From: UBA4735 sp035935465 | GTDB lineage: Bacteria; Chloroflexota; Limnocylindria; P2-11E | Length of the DNA: 14,982 bases | Direction of reading: 5' to 3' | NCBI GenBank assembly: GCA_035935465.1 | Contig: DASYXA010000006.1 | Span: 1 to 14,982 of the forward strand | Shown here: positions 1-6,255 of the stretch, one piece after another | Layout of the letters: each line of letters begins with the position of its first letter | How positions within the stretch are numbered: position 1 is the stretch's first letter | Program-made: the position numbers and the translations under genes | The notes under the pieces: generated by a model | What the model was told of the DNA's origin: nothing | The model's database searches: none | Seen by the model: only the letters and a program-made list of their open reading frames with translations

Positions 1-75
1 TACGACGCGACGGTCCACAACCTCGAGGTCGAAGGCGCCAACTCGTACCTGACCGTCGGCGCGACGCTTCACAAC
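1..75 (+). mobile_element. C-terminal end of an intein inserted in korB (splice junction after base 75)
   Basis: The first 25 codons are unlike any KorB sequence but fit intein C-terminal blocks F and G. There is a hydrophobic/acidic stretch LEVEG, then SYLTVG, then the terminal LHN followed directly by Cys. Penultimate His plus terminal Asn, then a Cys at extein +1, is the standard protein-splicing junction: Asn cyclisation, with Cys as the branch acceptor. Aligned without gaps to the usual block F, the common YDL is HNL here, and the usual His of block F is Asn. The N-terminal splicing domain and any homing endonuclease lie upstream of the window, so size and mobility cannot be judged. Splicing would rejoin ...CPG to CGDFG (the upstream half is expected from the family, not seen). 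Confidence 0.9.
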
Positions 76-948
76 TGCGGCGACTTCGGCATCCTCACCG
101 GTGTCCAGATGGCGCTCGCGCAGCTGAACCTCGACCCGGACAAGGTCGCGTGCTTCTCCGGCATTGGCTGCTCGGGCAAGACGCCGCACTACGTGAAGGC
201 CTACGGGTTCCACACGCTCCACGGCCGCGTCCTCCCGGTCGCGACCGGCGGCCGGCTCGTGAACAGCGCGGTCACGGTGCTCGCGATGGGCGGAGACGGT
301 GACGGCTACGGCATCGGCGCCGGCTACTTCGTGAACTCGGGCCGCCGCAACCTCGACTTCACGTACATCGTGCACAACAACAACGTCTACGGCCTCACGA
401 AGGGCCAGGCCTCGCCCACCCTCGGGAAGGGCAAGAAGACCAAGTCGATGCCCGAGCAGGCGATCCAGGACGGGATCAACCCGATCGCGATGGCCGTCGC
501 GGCCGGCTATACGTTCATCGCCCGCGCGTACGCCCTCGAGCCCAAGTACCTCGCCGGGATCATCGCGAAGGCCATCCAGCACAAGGGCTCGGCGCTCGTG
601 GACGTCCTGCAGACCTGCCCGACGTACAACGACCTCTACACGAAGGAGTGGTACGAGGGCGCGGACCTGCCGGAGAAGACGTCACGCCTCTACAAGCTCG
701 AGGAGCAGGGCTTCGACGGCAAGGTCCAGGACGTGACCGACAAGGCCGAGATCATCAGGAAGAAGGCCGCCGCGGTGGCCCGCAGCTATGAGACCGAGCC
801 GATCCCGGTGGGCATCTACTACCAGGCCGAGCTTCCGACGTACGAGGACGGCGTGAACGCGCGCATCCCGGCGCTCGCGGAGCAGCCGCTCGTCGACATC
901 GACACGTTCCACCGCGACGTGACGCCGCTGCTCGACGCGATGCGTTAG
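1..948 (+). CDS. korB: 2-oxoacid:ferredoxin oxidoreductase beta subunit (KorB/PorB type), 5'-partial, interrupted by an intein
   Basis: The enzyme oxidatively decarboxylates a 2-oxoacid (2-oxoglutarate or pyruvate) to an acyl-CoA and passes electrons to ferredoxin; the beta subunit binds TPP and a [4Fe-4S] cluster. The frame is open from base 1. Codons 1-25 are the end of an intein, and the oxidoreductase begins at Cys 76-78 with CGDFGI. The 290-residue C-extein carries SGIGCSG (second visible ligand Cys, extein residue 32), GFHTLHGR, the TPP/Mg motif GDGDGYGIG followed by RRN, HNNNVYGLTKGQ and SPT, and a late Cys in QTCPTYND. An ATG at 109 lies inside conserved sequence and is not the start. 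The gene ends at TAG 946-948, tail-to-tail and overlapping by 4 bp with the next gene. The alpha subunit would be expected upstream, outside the window. Substrate (2-oxoglutarate or another 2-oxoacid) cannot be fixed from sequence alone. Family call very sure. Confidence 0.95.
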   Translation, partial: YDATVHNLEVEGANSYLTVGATLHNCGDFGILTGVQMALAQLNLDPDKVACFSGIGCSGKTPHYVKAYGFHTLHGRVLPVATGGRLVNSAVTVLAMGGDGDGYGIGAGYFVNSGRRNLDFTYIVHNNNVYGLTKGQASPTLGKGKKTKSMPEQAIQDGINPIAMAVAAGYTFIARAYALEPKYLAGIIAKAIQHKGSALVDVLQTCPTYNDLYTKEWYEGADLPEKTSRLYKLEEQGFDGKVQDVTDKAEIIRKKAAAVARSYETEPIPVGIYYQAELPTYEDGVNARIPALAEQPLVDIDTFHRDVTPLLDAMR

Positions 949-2063
949 CGGTTCACCACCGCGACCACGGTCGCGCCCTGGCCCACGGTCGTCATCGTCT
1001 CCAGCATCCCGCTCGAAAGCTCCACGTGCCGGACGTCACCTCCCGACGTGAAGTACGCGAACGGTGCCAGCGCCATGAGCCCGAACTGCGGCGCGCCCGC
1101 GGTCCGTCCGGCAAGCCGGAGCGACAGGCGCTGCGACAGGTTGTTCGACTGGAACGTCCGCAGCCACGCTCCGTCGTCATCGAGCTCGGCGAGCACGATC
1201 AGGTTCGAGCCTGTGGCCGCCGCGATCGAGTCCGGCAGTATCGTGCCGCGCCACTCGCTCGGCCACGGCAGCAGCGACAGCTTGGTCGAGTTGGGCGCGA
1301 CGACCCCGAGCCGCCGATCCGCCGTGACCGCGTAGATCGTGCCGTCGTCGGCCATCGCCGCGCCGGCGAGGCCGGGCAGCACGCCATCCACCGCCGTCGG
1401 GCCACCGCCCCGCAGACCGTCGACCGCGATCTGGCCGGTCGCCAGGCACACGATCGCGACGCGGCTGCCGCTCGCGAGGAGTCGGTCGCCGCACCCGGGC
1501 TGCTCCATCACGATGCCCTGCGGCTTGAGCGTGAGCGACGCGTACGCGTCGACCCAGGCGTGTCGCGCGTCGGACTTCAGCACGAGCACCCGACCGTCGA
1601 TCGCGGTGGCAAGCGATCGGACCGTCGAGGCGACCGAGCCGATGTCGCTCCGGCTCGCCCGCTCGACGCCGCTCTGGTCGAACGTCCGGAGGCGGAGCGG
1701 ACCGGGCACGTCGATGATGCCGTCCAGGACGTAGAGCCAGCCACCGGCGTTCGCCGACGGCGGCGTGCCGTACGTCGCGTAGTCGTCGGTGGCCACCTGG
1801 GCCTTCCCGTTCGTCGGGATCGTGTAGCGGGTGAAGTGGTTGAGCAGGGTGATCGCGCTGATCTTCTCGGCGTCGGCGACGAACACGGTCTGGGTCGCGT
1901 AGAGCCCCATCATGTCGTCGACGTTGATGATCGGCTGGGTCGGGCTGGGCGACGCGGCCAGCGTGCGGGCCGGCGACGCCGGTCCGAGCCGGCCCGCGCC
2001 GGCACCGCCGCCGCACGCGATCAGCGCGATCGCGGCGACGGCGGCAGCCACGACGGAGCGCAT
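945..2063 (-). CDS. Putative secreted lipoprotein, beta-propeller-like, function unknown
   Basis: The 372-residue product begins with a short signal peptide and a lipobox L-I-A-C (Cys 17), followed by a Gly/Ala/Ser/Pro-rich linker to about residue 44. It should therefore be lipid-anchored outside the cytoplasmic membrane. The remainder has repeated short beta-strand-like stretches, such as WLYVLDGIIDV, GRVLVLKSD, SRVAIVCLATGQI, GTIYAVTADRRLGVV and SNLIVLAEL. These resemble the blades of a WD40/YVTN/NHL-type propeller, but I recognise no named family. Its ATG overlaps the TGA of the upstream gene (TGATG at 2065-2061), so it is probably translated by reinitiation and works with that exported protein. 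Its TAA overlaps the korB stop on the other strand, leaving no room for a dedicated terminator. A Cys pair around residues 190-206 could form a disulfide. Catalytic motifs are not apparent. Confidence 0.75.
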   Translation of the reverse strand: MRSVVAAAVAAIALIACGGGAGAGRLGPASPARTLAASPSPTQPIINVDDMMGLYATQTVFVADAEKISAITLLNHFTRYTIPTNGKAQVATDDYATYGTPPSANAGGWLYVLDGIIDVPGPLRLRTFDQSGVERASRSDIGSVASTVRSLATAIDGRVLVLKSDARHAWVDAYASLTLKPQGIVMEQPGCGDRLLASGSRVAIVCLATGQIAVDGLRGGGPTAVDGVLPGLAGAAMADDGTIYAVTADRRLGVVAPNSTKLSLLPWPSEWRGTILPDSIAAATGSNLIVLAELDDDGAWLRTFQSNNLSQRLSLRLAGRTAGAPQFGLMALAPFAYFTSGGDVRHVELSSGMLETMTTVGQGATVVAVVNR

Positions 2064-2641
2064 CAGATCGTTCGAGCCGGCGCGAGGCGCCGCTTCCGGC
2101 CGAAGAGCGCGAGCGCGACGATCGACCAGAAAGCGATGGCCGCGCCGGCGACGAGCGGGAGCTGTGCGGACGAGACGAAGGTCAGCGGCGCAGCGGAGGT
2201 GTCGATCGGATCGGCCGCCGGGAGCTCACCGGCCGGCGCGGCGCCCGCGGCGACCGTGTTCACATCGAACGTGACGTCCGAGACGTCGTCGCCGACGGAG
2301 AGCTTGCCGTCGTACCGGGCGGCGCGGAACGGGAAGAACAGCCCGGCGTAGAGGCCGGATGGGCCATCGGTCGAGACGAGCTTCAGCGGGACGTCGAGGC
2401 ACTTGGTCCGGTCGCCGTCGGTCTGCATGACGACCGCGACCGCGCTCGGCGGAACGGCGCCCGCGGCGTGCCGGGTCACGTGGACGACCAGCGTGACCGG
2501 CTTCCCGGCGGTCCACGGCTGGCCGTCCCGGGTCTGGAGCGAGACGGTGTCGACGCAGTTCGCGCAGTCGGCCGCCGCGGCCGAGGCGGCGAGCCCGATC
2601 GAGGACAGGATCACCAGGAGCGCGAGCCCGATCCGTACCAC
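2063..2641 (-). CDS. Exported single-TM protein with signal peptide and Ig-like (FixH/YtkA-like?) domain
   Basis: Function unknown. A longer reading from ATG 2662 is possible, but a strong Shine-Dalgarno (GGGAGGTG, minus strand 2654-2647) lies just after that ATG, 5-7 nt before a GTG at 2641. The GTG start gives 192 residues opening with a textbook signal peptide (VRIGLALLVILSS, then AAA-AD cleavage). The mature N-terminus has a CxxC (DCANC). The central part reads like a beta-sandwich: PVTLVVHVTR, VAVVMQTDG, GLYAGLFFPF, YDGKLSVGDD. That pattern of 'additive, then G-Y-F, then G-x-W/L-V' recalls YtkA/FixH-type domains, a weak inference. A C-terminal membrane helix (LPLVAGAAIAFWSIVALALF) followed by GRKRR gives an outside-facing domain anchored at its C terminus. 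The TGA overlaps the ATG of the lipoprotein gene by one base, so the two are a coupled pair. Confidence 0.72.
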   Translation of the reverse strand: MVRIGLALLVILSSIGLAASAAAADCANCVDTVSLQTRDGQPWTAGKPVTLVVHVTRHAAGAVPPSAVAVVMQTDGDRTKCLDVPLKLVSTDGPSGLYAGLFFPFRAARYDGKLSVGDDVSDVTFDVNTVAAGAAPAGELPAADPIDTSAAPLTFVSSAQLPLVAGAAIAFWSIVALALFGRKRRLAPARTI

Positions 2642-2646
2642 TGGAG

Positions 2647-2654
2647 CACCTCCC
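2647..2654 (-). promoter_or_regulatory. Strong Shine-Dalgarno that selects a GTG start
   Basis: The minus strand reads GGGAGGTG here, a near-perfect anti-16S match, 5 nt before GTG 2641-2639. It falls inside the longer ATG (2662) reading of the same frame, which argues that the ATG is not used. Confidence 0.7.
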
Positions 2655-2712
2655 GGCCACATCCGGCCGTGTCAGCTCCCCTACAGCGGCCCGCCCTGGC
2701 CGGTTCCCTGCT

Positions 2713-2952
2713 ATGACCGCGGAGATGGCAGGCGTTCGGATCCACCAGGCGAACGACCAGGCGTCGGCCGAGGTGATGGCCGGGCGGCTCCGGGCCGAGG
2801 GCGTCGCGGTGCAGGTCATCCGCGCCGACACCGGAGCGCCGTACGACGGGATGGGCGCCTCGGCGGCGTTCGATCTGCTCGTGCCCGAGGCGCTGGCCGC
2901 GCAGGCTCGCGCGATCCTCGCCGGCGGCGAGGGCCGGAAGCGCCGCCGCTAG
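2713..2952 (+). CDS. Small DUF2007-like protein (putative signal-transducing protein)
   Basis: This 79-residue cytoplasmic protein has the layout of DUF2007. A first strand and helix (VRIHQANDQASAEVMAGRLR) is followed by EGVAVQVI, then a variable stretch and a closing AFDLLVPEALAAQARAIL. The pattern is 'position-by-position helix, E-G-I/V, then Y/F-D-L-x-V-P-x-x-x-x-x-A-R-x-I/L', with a basic tail (GRKRRR). The domain's role is not known; it is often found as a stand-alone small protein. ATG 2713 is preferred as the first in frame; a second ATG at 2725 is possible, and neither has a clear Shine-Dalgarno. It runs divergently from the exported-protein pair, with only about 70 bp between the two starts, and convergently towards ridA with 8 bp between stops. 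Base composition matches the neighbours. Confidence 0.65.
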   Translation: MTAEMAGVRIHQANDQASAEVMAGRLRAEGVAVQVIRADTGAPYDGMGASAAFDLLVPEALAAQARAILAGGEGRKRRR

Positions 2953-2960
2953 GACCTATA

Positions 2961-3347
2961 TCAGGGCATCGCCGCCACGGTCCGGATCTCCACCAGAAGC
3001 CCCTCGCGCGGCAGCACCGCCTGCACGGTCGTGCGTGCGGGGCCGTCGGTGTCCCAGTACTTCCCGTAGACCGCGTTGAACGCCCCGAAGTCGCGGCGCA
3101 CATCGGCGAGGAAGCAGAGGTTCTCGACCGCGTTCGCGAGCGACGTTCCCGCGGCTGCGAGGATCCCGTCGATGCGCGCGATCACCGCCTCGGTCTGGAC
3201 GGCGATGTCGCCGGCGATCGCCGTGCCGTCCGGCCCGAGGGCCACCTGACCCGCCACGAAGACGAGATCGCCGACCCGCACGGCCTGCGCGTACGGCAGA
3301 CCGGTCGCTGGCACCGTCGGGCTGGTGATCAGCTCGCGTTTCGTCAT
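2961..3347 (-). CDS. ridA: RidA family enamine/imine deaminase
   Basis: RidA proteins hydrolyse reactive enamine/imine intermediates such as 2-aminoacrylate, released by PLP enzymes, to 2-oxoacids and ammonia, protecting PLP enzymes. From ATG 3347 the product is 128 residues, the same length as the E. coli protein. The catalytic Arg falls at residue 105 (GPARTTVQ) and Glu at 120 (LVEI), with LPYAQAV near residue 19, VFVAGQ, and NVYGKYW-like NAVYGKYW in the middle. A longer frame to 3407 is possible, but ATG 3347 is preceded by a strong GGGGGAGG at 5 nt spacing and begins where family members begin. Its ATG overlaps the TGA of the upstream PLP-enzyme gene (ATGA, 3347-3344), so the two are translationally coupled, which fits RidA cleaning up after a PLP enzyme. 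Trimer formation at the active site is known for the family, not seen here. Confidence 0.93.
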   Translation of the reverse strand: MTKRELITSPTVPATGLPYAQAVRVGDLVFVAGQVALGPDGTAIAGDIAVQTEAVIARIDGILAAAGTSLANAVENLCFLADVRRDFGAFNAVYGKYWDTDGPARTTVQAVLPREGLLVEIRTVAAMP

Positions 3348-4372
3348 TGGATCCTCCCCCGCGCCAGGATCGGCCAGACCGCCTCGACGACGCCCTTGCG
3401 GACGCACACATACTCGTCGTGCAGGTTCACGGTCGTGTCGCAGTGGCTCGGGACGAGCTCGATGCGGTCACCGGGCACCAGGCGCGCGCCGCGCACGCCG
3501 CCGTGCTCGTCCCCCTTCGGCGCGTACTCGAGGTCGGGCCGGCCCTTCACCACCGGCAGGCCGCCGTCGGTGCTGAGCGCCTTCCAGCCCGCGTCGATCA
3601 CGGCCGTGTCGCCGCGCTGCCGGCTCACGACCGAGGCGAGCACCGTGAGCGCCACCTCGTACGGCAGCCCCTGCACGTTCGCGTAGTCGCAGTCCATGAA
3701 CGGGTACGAGCCCGCCTGCACCTCGGTGACCTCGGGGAGCTCCGCGGCGAACGCGCACGTTCCGGTGCCAGCGGTGCTCACGATCTCGACCGGCAGGCCG
3801 CGGCGCTTCAGCTGATCGATCGCCTCGAGCATGAGATCGGCGCACTGACGCCATTTCAGACGACGCTCGTTCTCCGTGTACACGTGCTGCAGGTGGCCCT
3901 CGTACGCCTGGACGCCGCGGAGCCGCAGGCCATCGAGCGACGCGACGCACGCCGCGAGCTCGCCGGCGCCCGCTGGGCTCACCCCGGTCCGGTCCTGGCC
4001 GACGTTCACGTCGACGAGGACATCCAGCCTGAGGTCCGCGGCCCGCATCGCATCGGAGAGCGCGCGGGCCACGGCCATGTCGTCGACCGCGACCATCACC
4101 TCCGCGCGCCGGCGCAGCGCGACGAGCCGCGCCACCTTCGGCTCGCCCGCGAGCTCCGTCGTGATGTGCAGTGGCCCGAGCCCGGCGTCGGCCATGACCT
4201 CGGCCTCACCGAGCTTCGCGCAGCAGAGTCCGATCGCACCGCGGTCGAGCTGCATCCGACCGACGATCGGCGACTTGTGGGTCTTCGCGTGCGGCCGAAC
4301 GCGCTTGGTCGTGCGGATCGCGAACGCGGCCATCCGGTCGAGGTTGCGCTCGAGCGCGTCGAGATCGACCAC
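3344..4372 (-). CDS. Fold-type III PLP enzyme, D-threonine aldolase / D-serine dehydratase family
   Basis: Members of this family act on D-beta-hydroxy amino acids: D-threonine aldolases give glycine plus an aldehyde, D-serine dehydratases give pyruvate via 2-aminoacrylate. Visible features from the GTG at 4372: RPHAKTHKSP (PLP Lys 30), alanine-racemase-like barrel with STAGTGT (199-205), QAGSYPFMD (219-227), VIDAGWKALSTDGG, and C-terminal PSHCDTTVNLHDEY. The metal motif is His310-x-Asp312, the arrangement reported for D-threonine aldolases; D-serine dehydratases have His-x-Cys. The conserved family N-terminus (DTPALVVDLD) begins before the GTG, and the frame stays open into the 3' end of the S9 peptidase without ATG, GTG or TTG. 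The true start may be an unusual codon such as CTG 4426-4424. The gene lies 40 bp after the peptidase stop and is coupled to ridA. Aldolase versus dehydratase is unresolved. Confidence 0.88.
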   Translation of the reverse strand: MVDLDALERNLDRMAAFAIRTTKRVRPHAKTHKSPIVGRMQLDRGAIGLCCAKLGEAEVMADAGLGPLHITTELAGEPKVARLVALRRRAEVMVAVDDMAVARALSDAMRAADLRLDVLVDVNVGQDRTGVSPAGAGELAACVASLDGLRLRGVQAYEGHLQHVYTENERRLKWRQCADLMLEAIDQLKRRGLPVEIVSTAGTGTCAFAAELPEVTEVQAGSYPFMDCDYANVQGLPYEVALTVLASVVSRQRGDTAVIDAGWKALSTDGGLPVVKGRPDLEYAPKGDEHGGVRGARLVPGDRIELVPSHCDTTVNLHDEYVCVRKGVVEAVWPILARGRIQ

Positions 4373-4412
4373 CAGCGCGGGCGTGTCGACCCGGTCGAGC
4401 GGTGTGCCCGGC

Positions 4413-6236
4413 TCAGGCGATGGCAGGGGTCGTCCCGAGGTGCTTCGCCGCGAAGTCGAGCTGCAGCGCGAGCTGCTTGATCTGCTCCGCCACGACCACC
4501 GAGCCGTGGCCCGCGTCGTACCGGTACTCCTCGAACGGGATCCCGAGCTGGCGCAGGCGCGCCGTGTAGACGTCGACGCTCCGCGCCGGACAGCGCGGGT
4601 CGTTCTGCCCGACCGTGAGGAGGAGCGGCACGCGCACCCGGTCGACGTAGGTGATCGGATTCGCCACGCGGTACGTCTCGGGGACCTCGTCCGGCGTGCC
4701 GCCGAAGAGCGCCGCGTCGTAGCGCTTGAGCGGCTCCATCTCGTCCTCGAACGCCGCGACGTAGTCGCCGATCGGCACGATGCCGATGCCGGCCGACCAC
4801 CGTTCCGGCTGGGTGCCCAGGCCGAGGAGCGTGAGGTACCCGCCCCACGAGGCGCCGCTGAGGATCGACCGCTTCGGGTCCGCGACGCCGTCCGCGATGA
4901 GGCGGTCGTGGATCGCGGCGATGTCCGCGAGCTCCGTGAGGCCGGGCCGGCCCTTGATCGCGTCGCGCCACGCGCGCCCGTAGCCGGTCGAGCCGCGGTA
5001 GTTCACGAGTGCGACGGCGTAGCCGTGATCGACCCACGCCTGCGCCGTGGCGGAGAACGCATCCTCGTCGTGGGCCTCCGGGCCGCCGTGGACGTTGCAC
5101 AGCGTCGGGAACGGTCCGCGGCCGTCGGGCGTGACCACGAATCCGTGCACCTCGCCCGCCACGACGTCGCGGTAGCGTCGGCCGCGCGGCACGTCGACCG
5201 CCGCGCGCGGGAGGATCCGCTCGCCATCGAGCGTCACGAGCGCGCGCGGCGCCTCCGACGTGCTGAGCGCGAGCCAGACGGTGCCGTCCGGACGGACGGC
5301 CGCCCAGTCCATGCTGCCCGGCGGCGTGTGCAGGGGCGCGATGGACTTCCGGTCGAGGTCGTAACGGTAGAGCTCGCCGCGGCCACGATGGTCGTGCCGG
5401 AGCAGGAGCGAGCGCGCGTCCGGGTACCACGACGGCTCGACCTCGCCGGGCAGGTCCACCTCGATGCGCCGCTCGGTCTTCGTGCGCACGTCGTAGATGA
5501 GCGGCCGCCAGATGCCGTCCCGCTCGTGCCCGAGGAGCAGCCGTTGGTCGCCGCTGACCGGGCTCCAGCGCATCGCCCGGAGACCGCGGCCCGGGCCATC
5601 CCACAGCTCGTCGACCGTCGCGCCGGCGCGATCGAGGACCCGGACCGCGCGGTTGCGCGCGTCGCCGTGCTCGCTGTGCGAGAGCGTGAACAGCTGCTCG
5701 TCCGTGGACAGCATCCCGAGCTGCGCGGATTGGCGGTGCGCGTAGAGGCGGTGGGAGCCCCCTTCGGCGACGAGGTCGACCGTCGTGCCGCCGTCGCCAG
5801 ACCGGCCGACGAGCGCGAAACCCGTGCCGATGGCGGTATTGGCGGAGTACGCGGGACCGAGGTCCGTGGCGATGCGCGCCGCGCCGGCGTCGAACGGCTG
5901 CGCTCGCCACACGCCGAGCTCGCTGCCGCCCTCGTCATCCCACCACCACACGTCGTTGCCCTGCGGGTCGATGCGCGGCGGGACGCGGTAGCCGGTGCCT
6001 TCCTTCCGCGCGGTGAGCCGGCGCTCCGTTGATGCCCCCGGCGGGACCCGTGATGCTCCCGGCGGGACCCGTGATGCCCCCGGCGGGACCCCGCCGGAGG
6101 AGAGATCGAACGCGTAGATCTCGAACGTCCCCTCGTGGTTCGCGCCGTAGACGATCCGCTCGGGTCGTTCGCGGGCCCACTGCGGGAAGCTGAAGCGCGG
6201 CGCGCGGAACCGCTGCTTCCAGGCGGGCTCGGTCAT
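4413..6236 (-). CDS. S9 family serine peptidase (prolyl oligopeptidase / acylaminoacyl-peptidase-like)
   Basis: The 607-residue cytoplasmic enzyme cleaves short peptides; no signal peptide is seen. Residues 1 to about 340 are an N-terminal beta-propeller (GTFEIYAFDLSSG, DVWWWDDEGG, GELYRYDLD and similar blade strands). Residues 365-600 are an alpha/beta hydrolase domain with HGGPE (383-387, oxyanion hole), VNYRGSTGYG, the nucleophile motif GASWGG (Ser463), the acid in VGQNDPRCP (Asp546) and the His in DAGHGS (His577). The catalytic triad is complete, and the length is usual for the family. Residues 50-69 are a threefold VPPGAS-R repeat in the first propeller strand turn, encoded by a 21-bp DNA repeat. 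The ATG lies 19 bp after the rel stop, with only a weak Shine-Dalgarno. It is followed by the PLP enzyme and ridA, suggesting peptide or amino-acid catabolism. Exact substrate cannot be told. Confidence 0.93.
   Translation of the reverse strand: MTEPAWKQRFRAPRFSFPQWARERPERIVYGANHEGTFEIYAFDLSSGGVPPGASRVPPGASRVPPGASTERRLTARKEGTGYRVPPRIDPQGNDVWWWDDEGGSELGVWRAQPFDAGAARIATDLGPAYSANTAIGTGFALVGRSGDGGTTVDLVAEGGSHRLYAHRQSAQLGMLSTDEQLFTLSHSEHGDARNRAVRVLDRAGATVDELWDGPGRGLRAMRWSPVSGDQRLLLGHERDGIWRPLIYDVRTKTERRIEVDLPGEVEPSWYPDARSLLLRHDHRGRGELYRYDLDRKSIAPLHTPPGSMDWAAVRPDGTVWLALSTSEAPRALVTLDGERILPRAAVDVPRGRRYRDVVAGEVHGFVVTPDGRGPFPTLCNVHGGPEAHDEDAFSATAQAWVDHGYAVALVNYRGSTGYGRAWRDAIKGRPGLTELADIAAIHDRLIADGVADPKRSILSGASWGGYLTLLGLGTQPERWSAGIGIVPIGDYVAAFEDEMEPLKRYDAALFGGTPDEVPETYRVANPITYVDRVRVPLLLTVGQNDPRCPARSVDVYTARLRQLGIPFEEYRYDAGHGSVVVAEQIKQLALQLDFAAKHLGTTPAIA
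6031..6093 (-). repeat. Three tandem 21-bp units inside the S9 peptidase gene
   Basis: Forward units 6031-6051, 6052-6072 and 6073-6093 (last three bases diverged) are near-identical and begin GATGC(C/T)CCCGGCGGGACC. They encode VPPGAS, RVPPGAS, RVPPGAS in frame. Each unit contains the imperfect palindrome TCCCGGCGGGA or a one-base variant, and the third is followed by a CGGCGG/CCGCCG hairpin (6081-6096). Confidence 0.9.
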
Positions 6237-6255
6237 GCCGGCAGCCTAGCCGCGA

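Noticed and set aside
109..948. korB starting at ATG 109
   Set aside because: The frame is open from base 1, and conserved family sequence CGDFGI lies upstream of that ATG, so it is internal.
2663..2712. Divergent promoter between the exported pair and the DUF2007-like gene
   Set aside because: A promoter is expected here by layout, but I see no convincing -10/-35 pair (only a weak CTACAG), so none is listed.
3876..6032. Long plus-strand open frame of about 718 codons
   Set aside because: Antisense shadow of the S9 peptidase and PLP-enzyme genes. It is extremely Arg/Ala-rich with no domain motifs, typical of GC-rich antisense frames.
6031..6093. CRISPR-like repeat array
   Set aside because: The units are directly adjacent with no spacers, 21 bp long and in frame with the peptidase; this is a coding tandem repeat.
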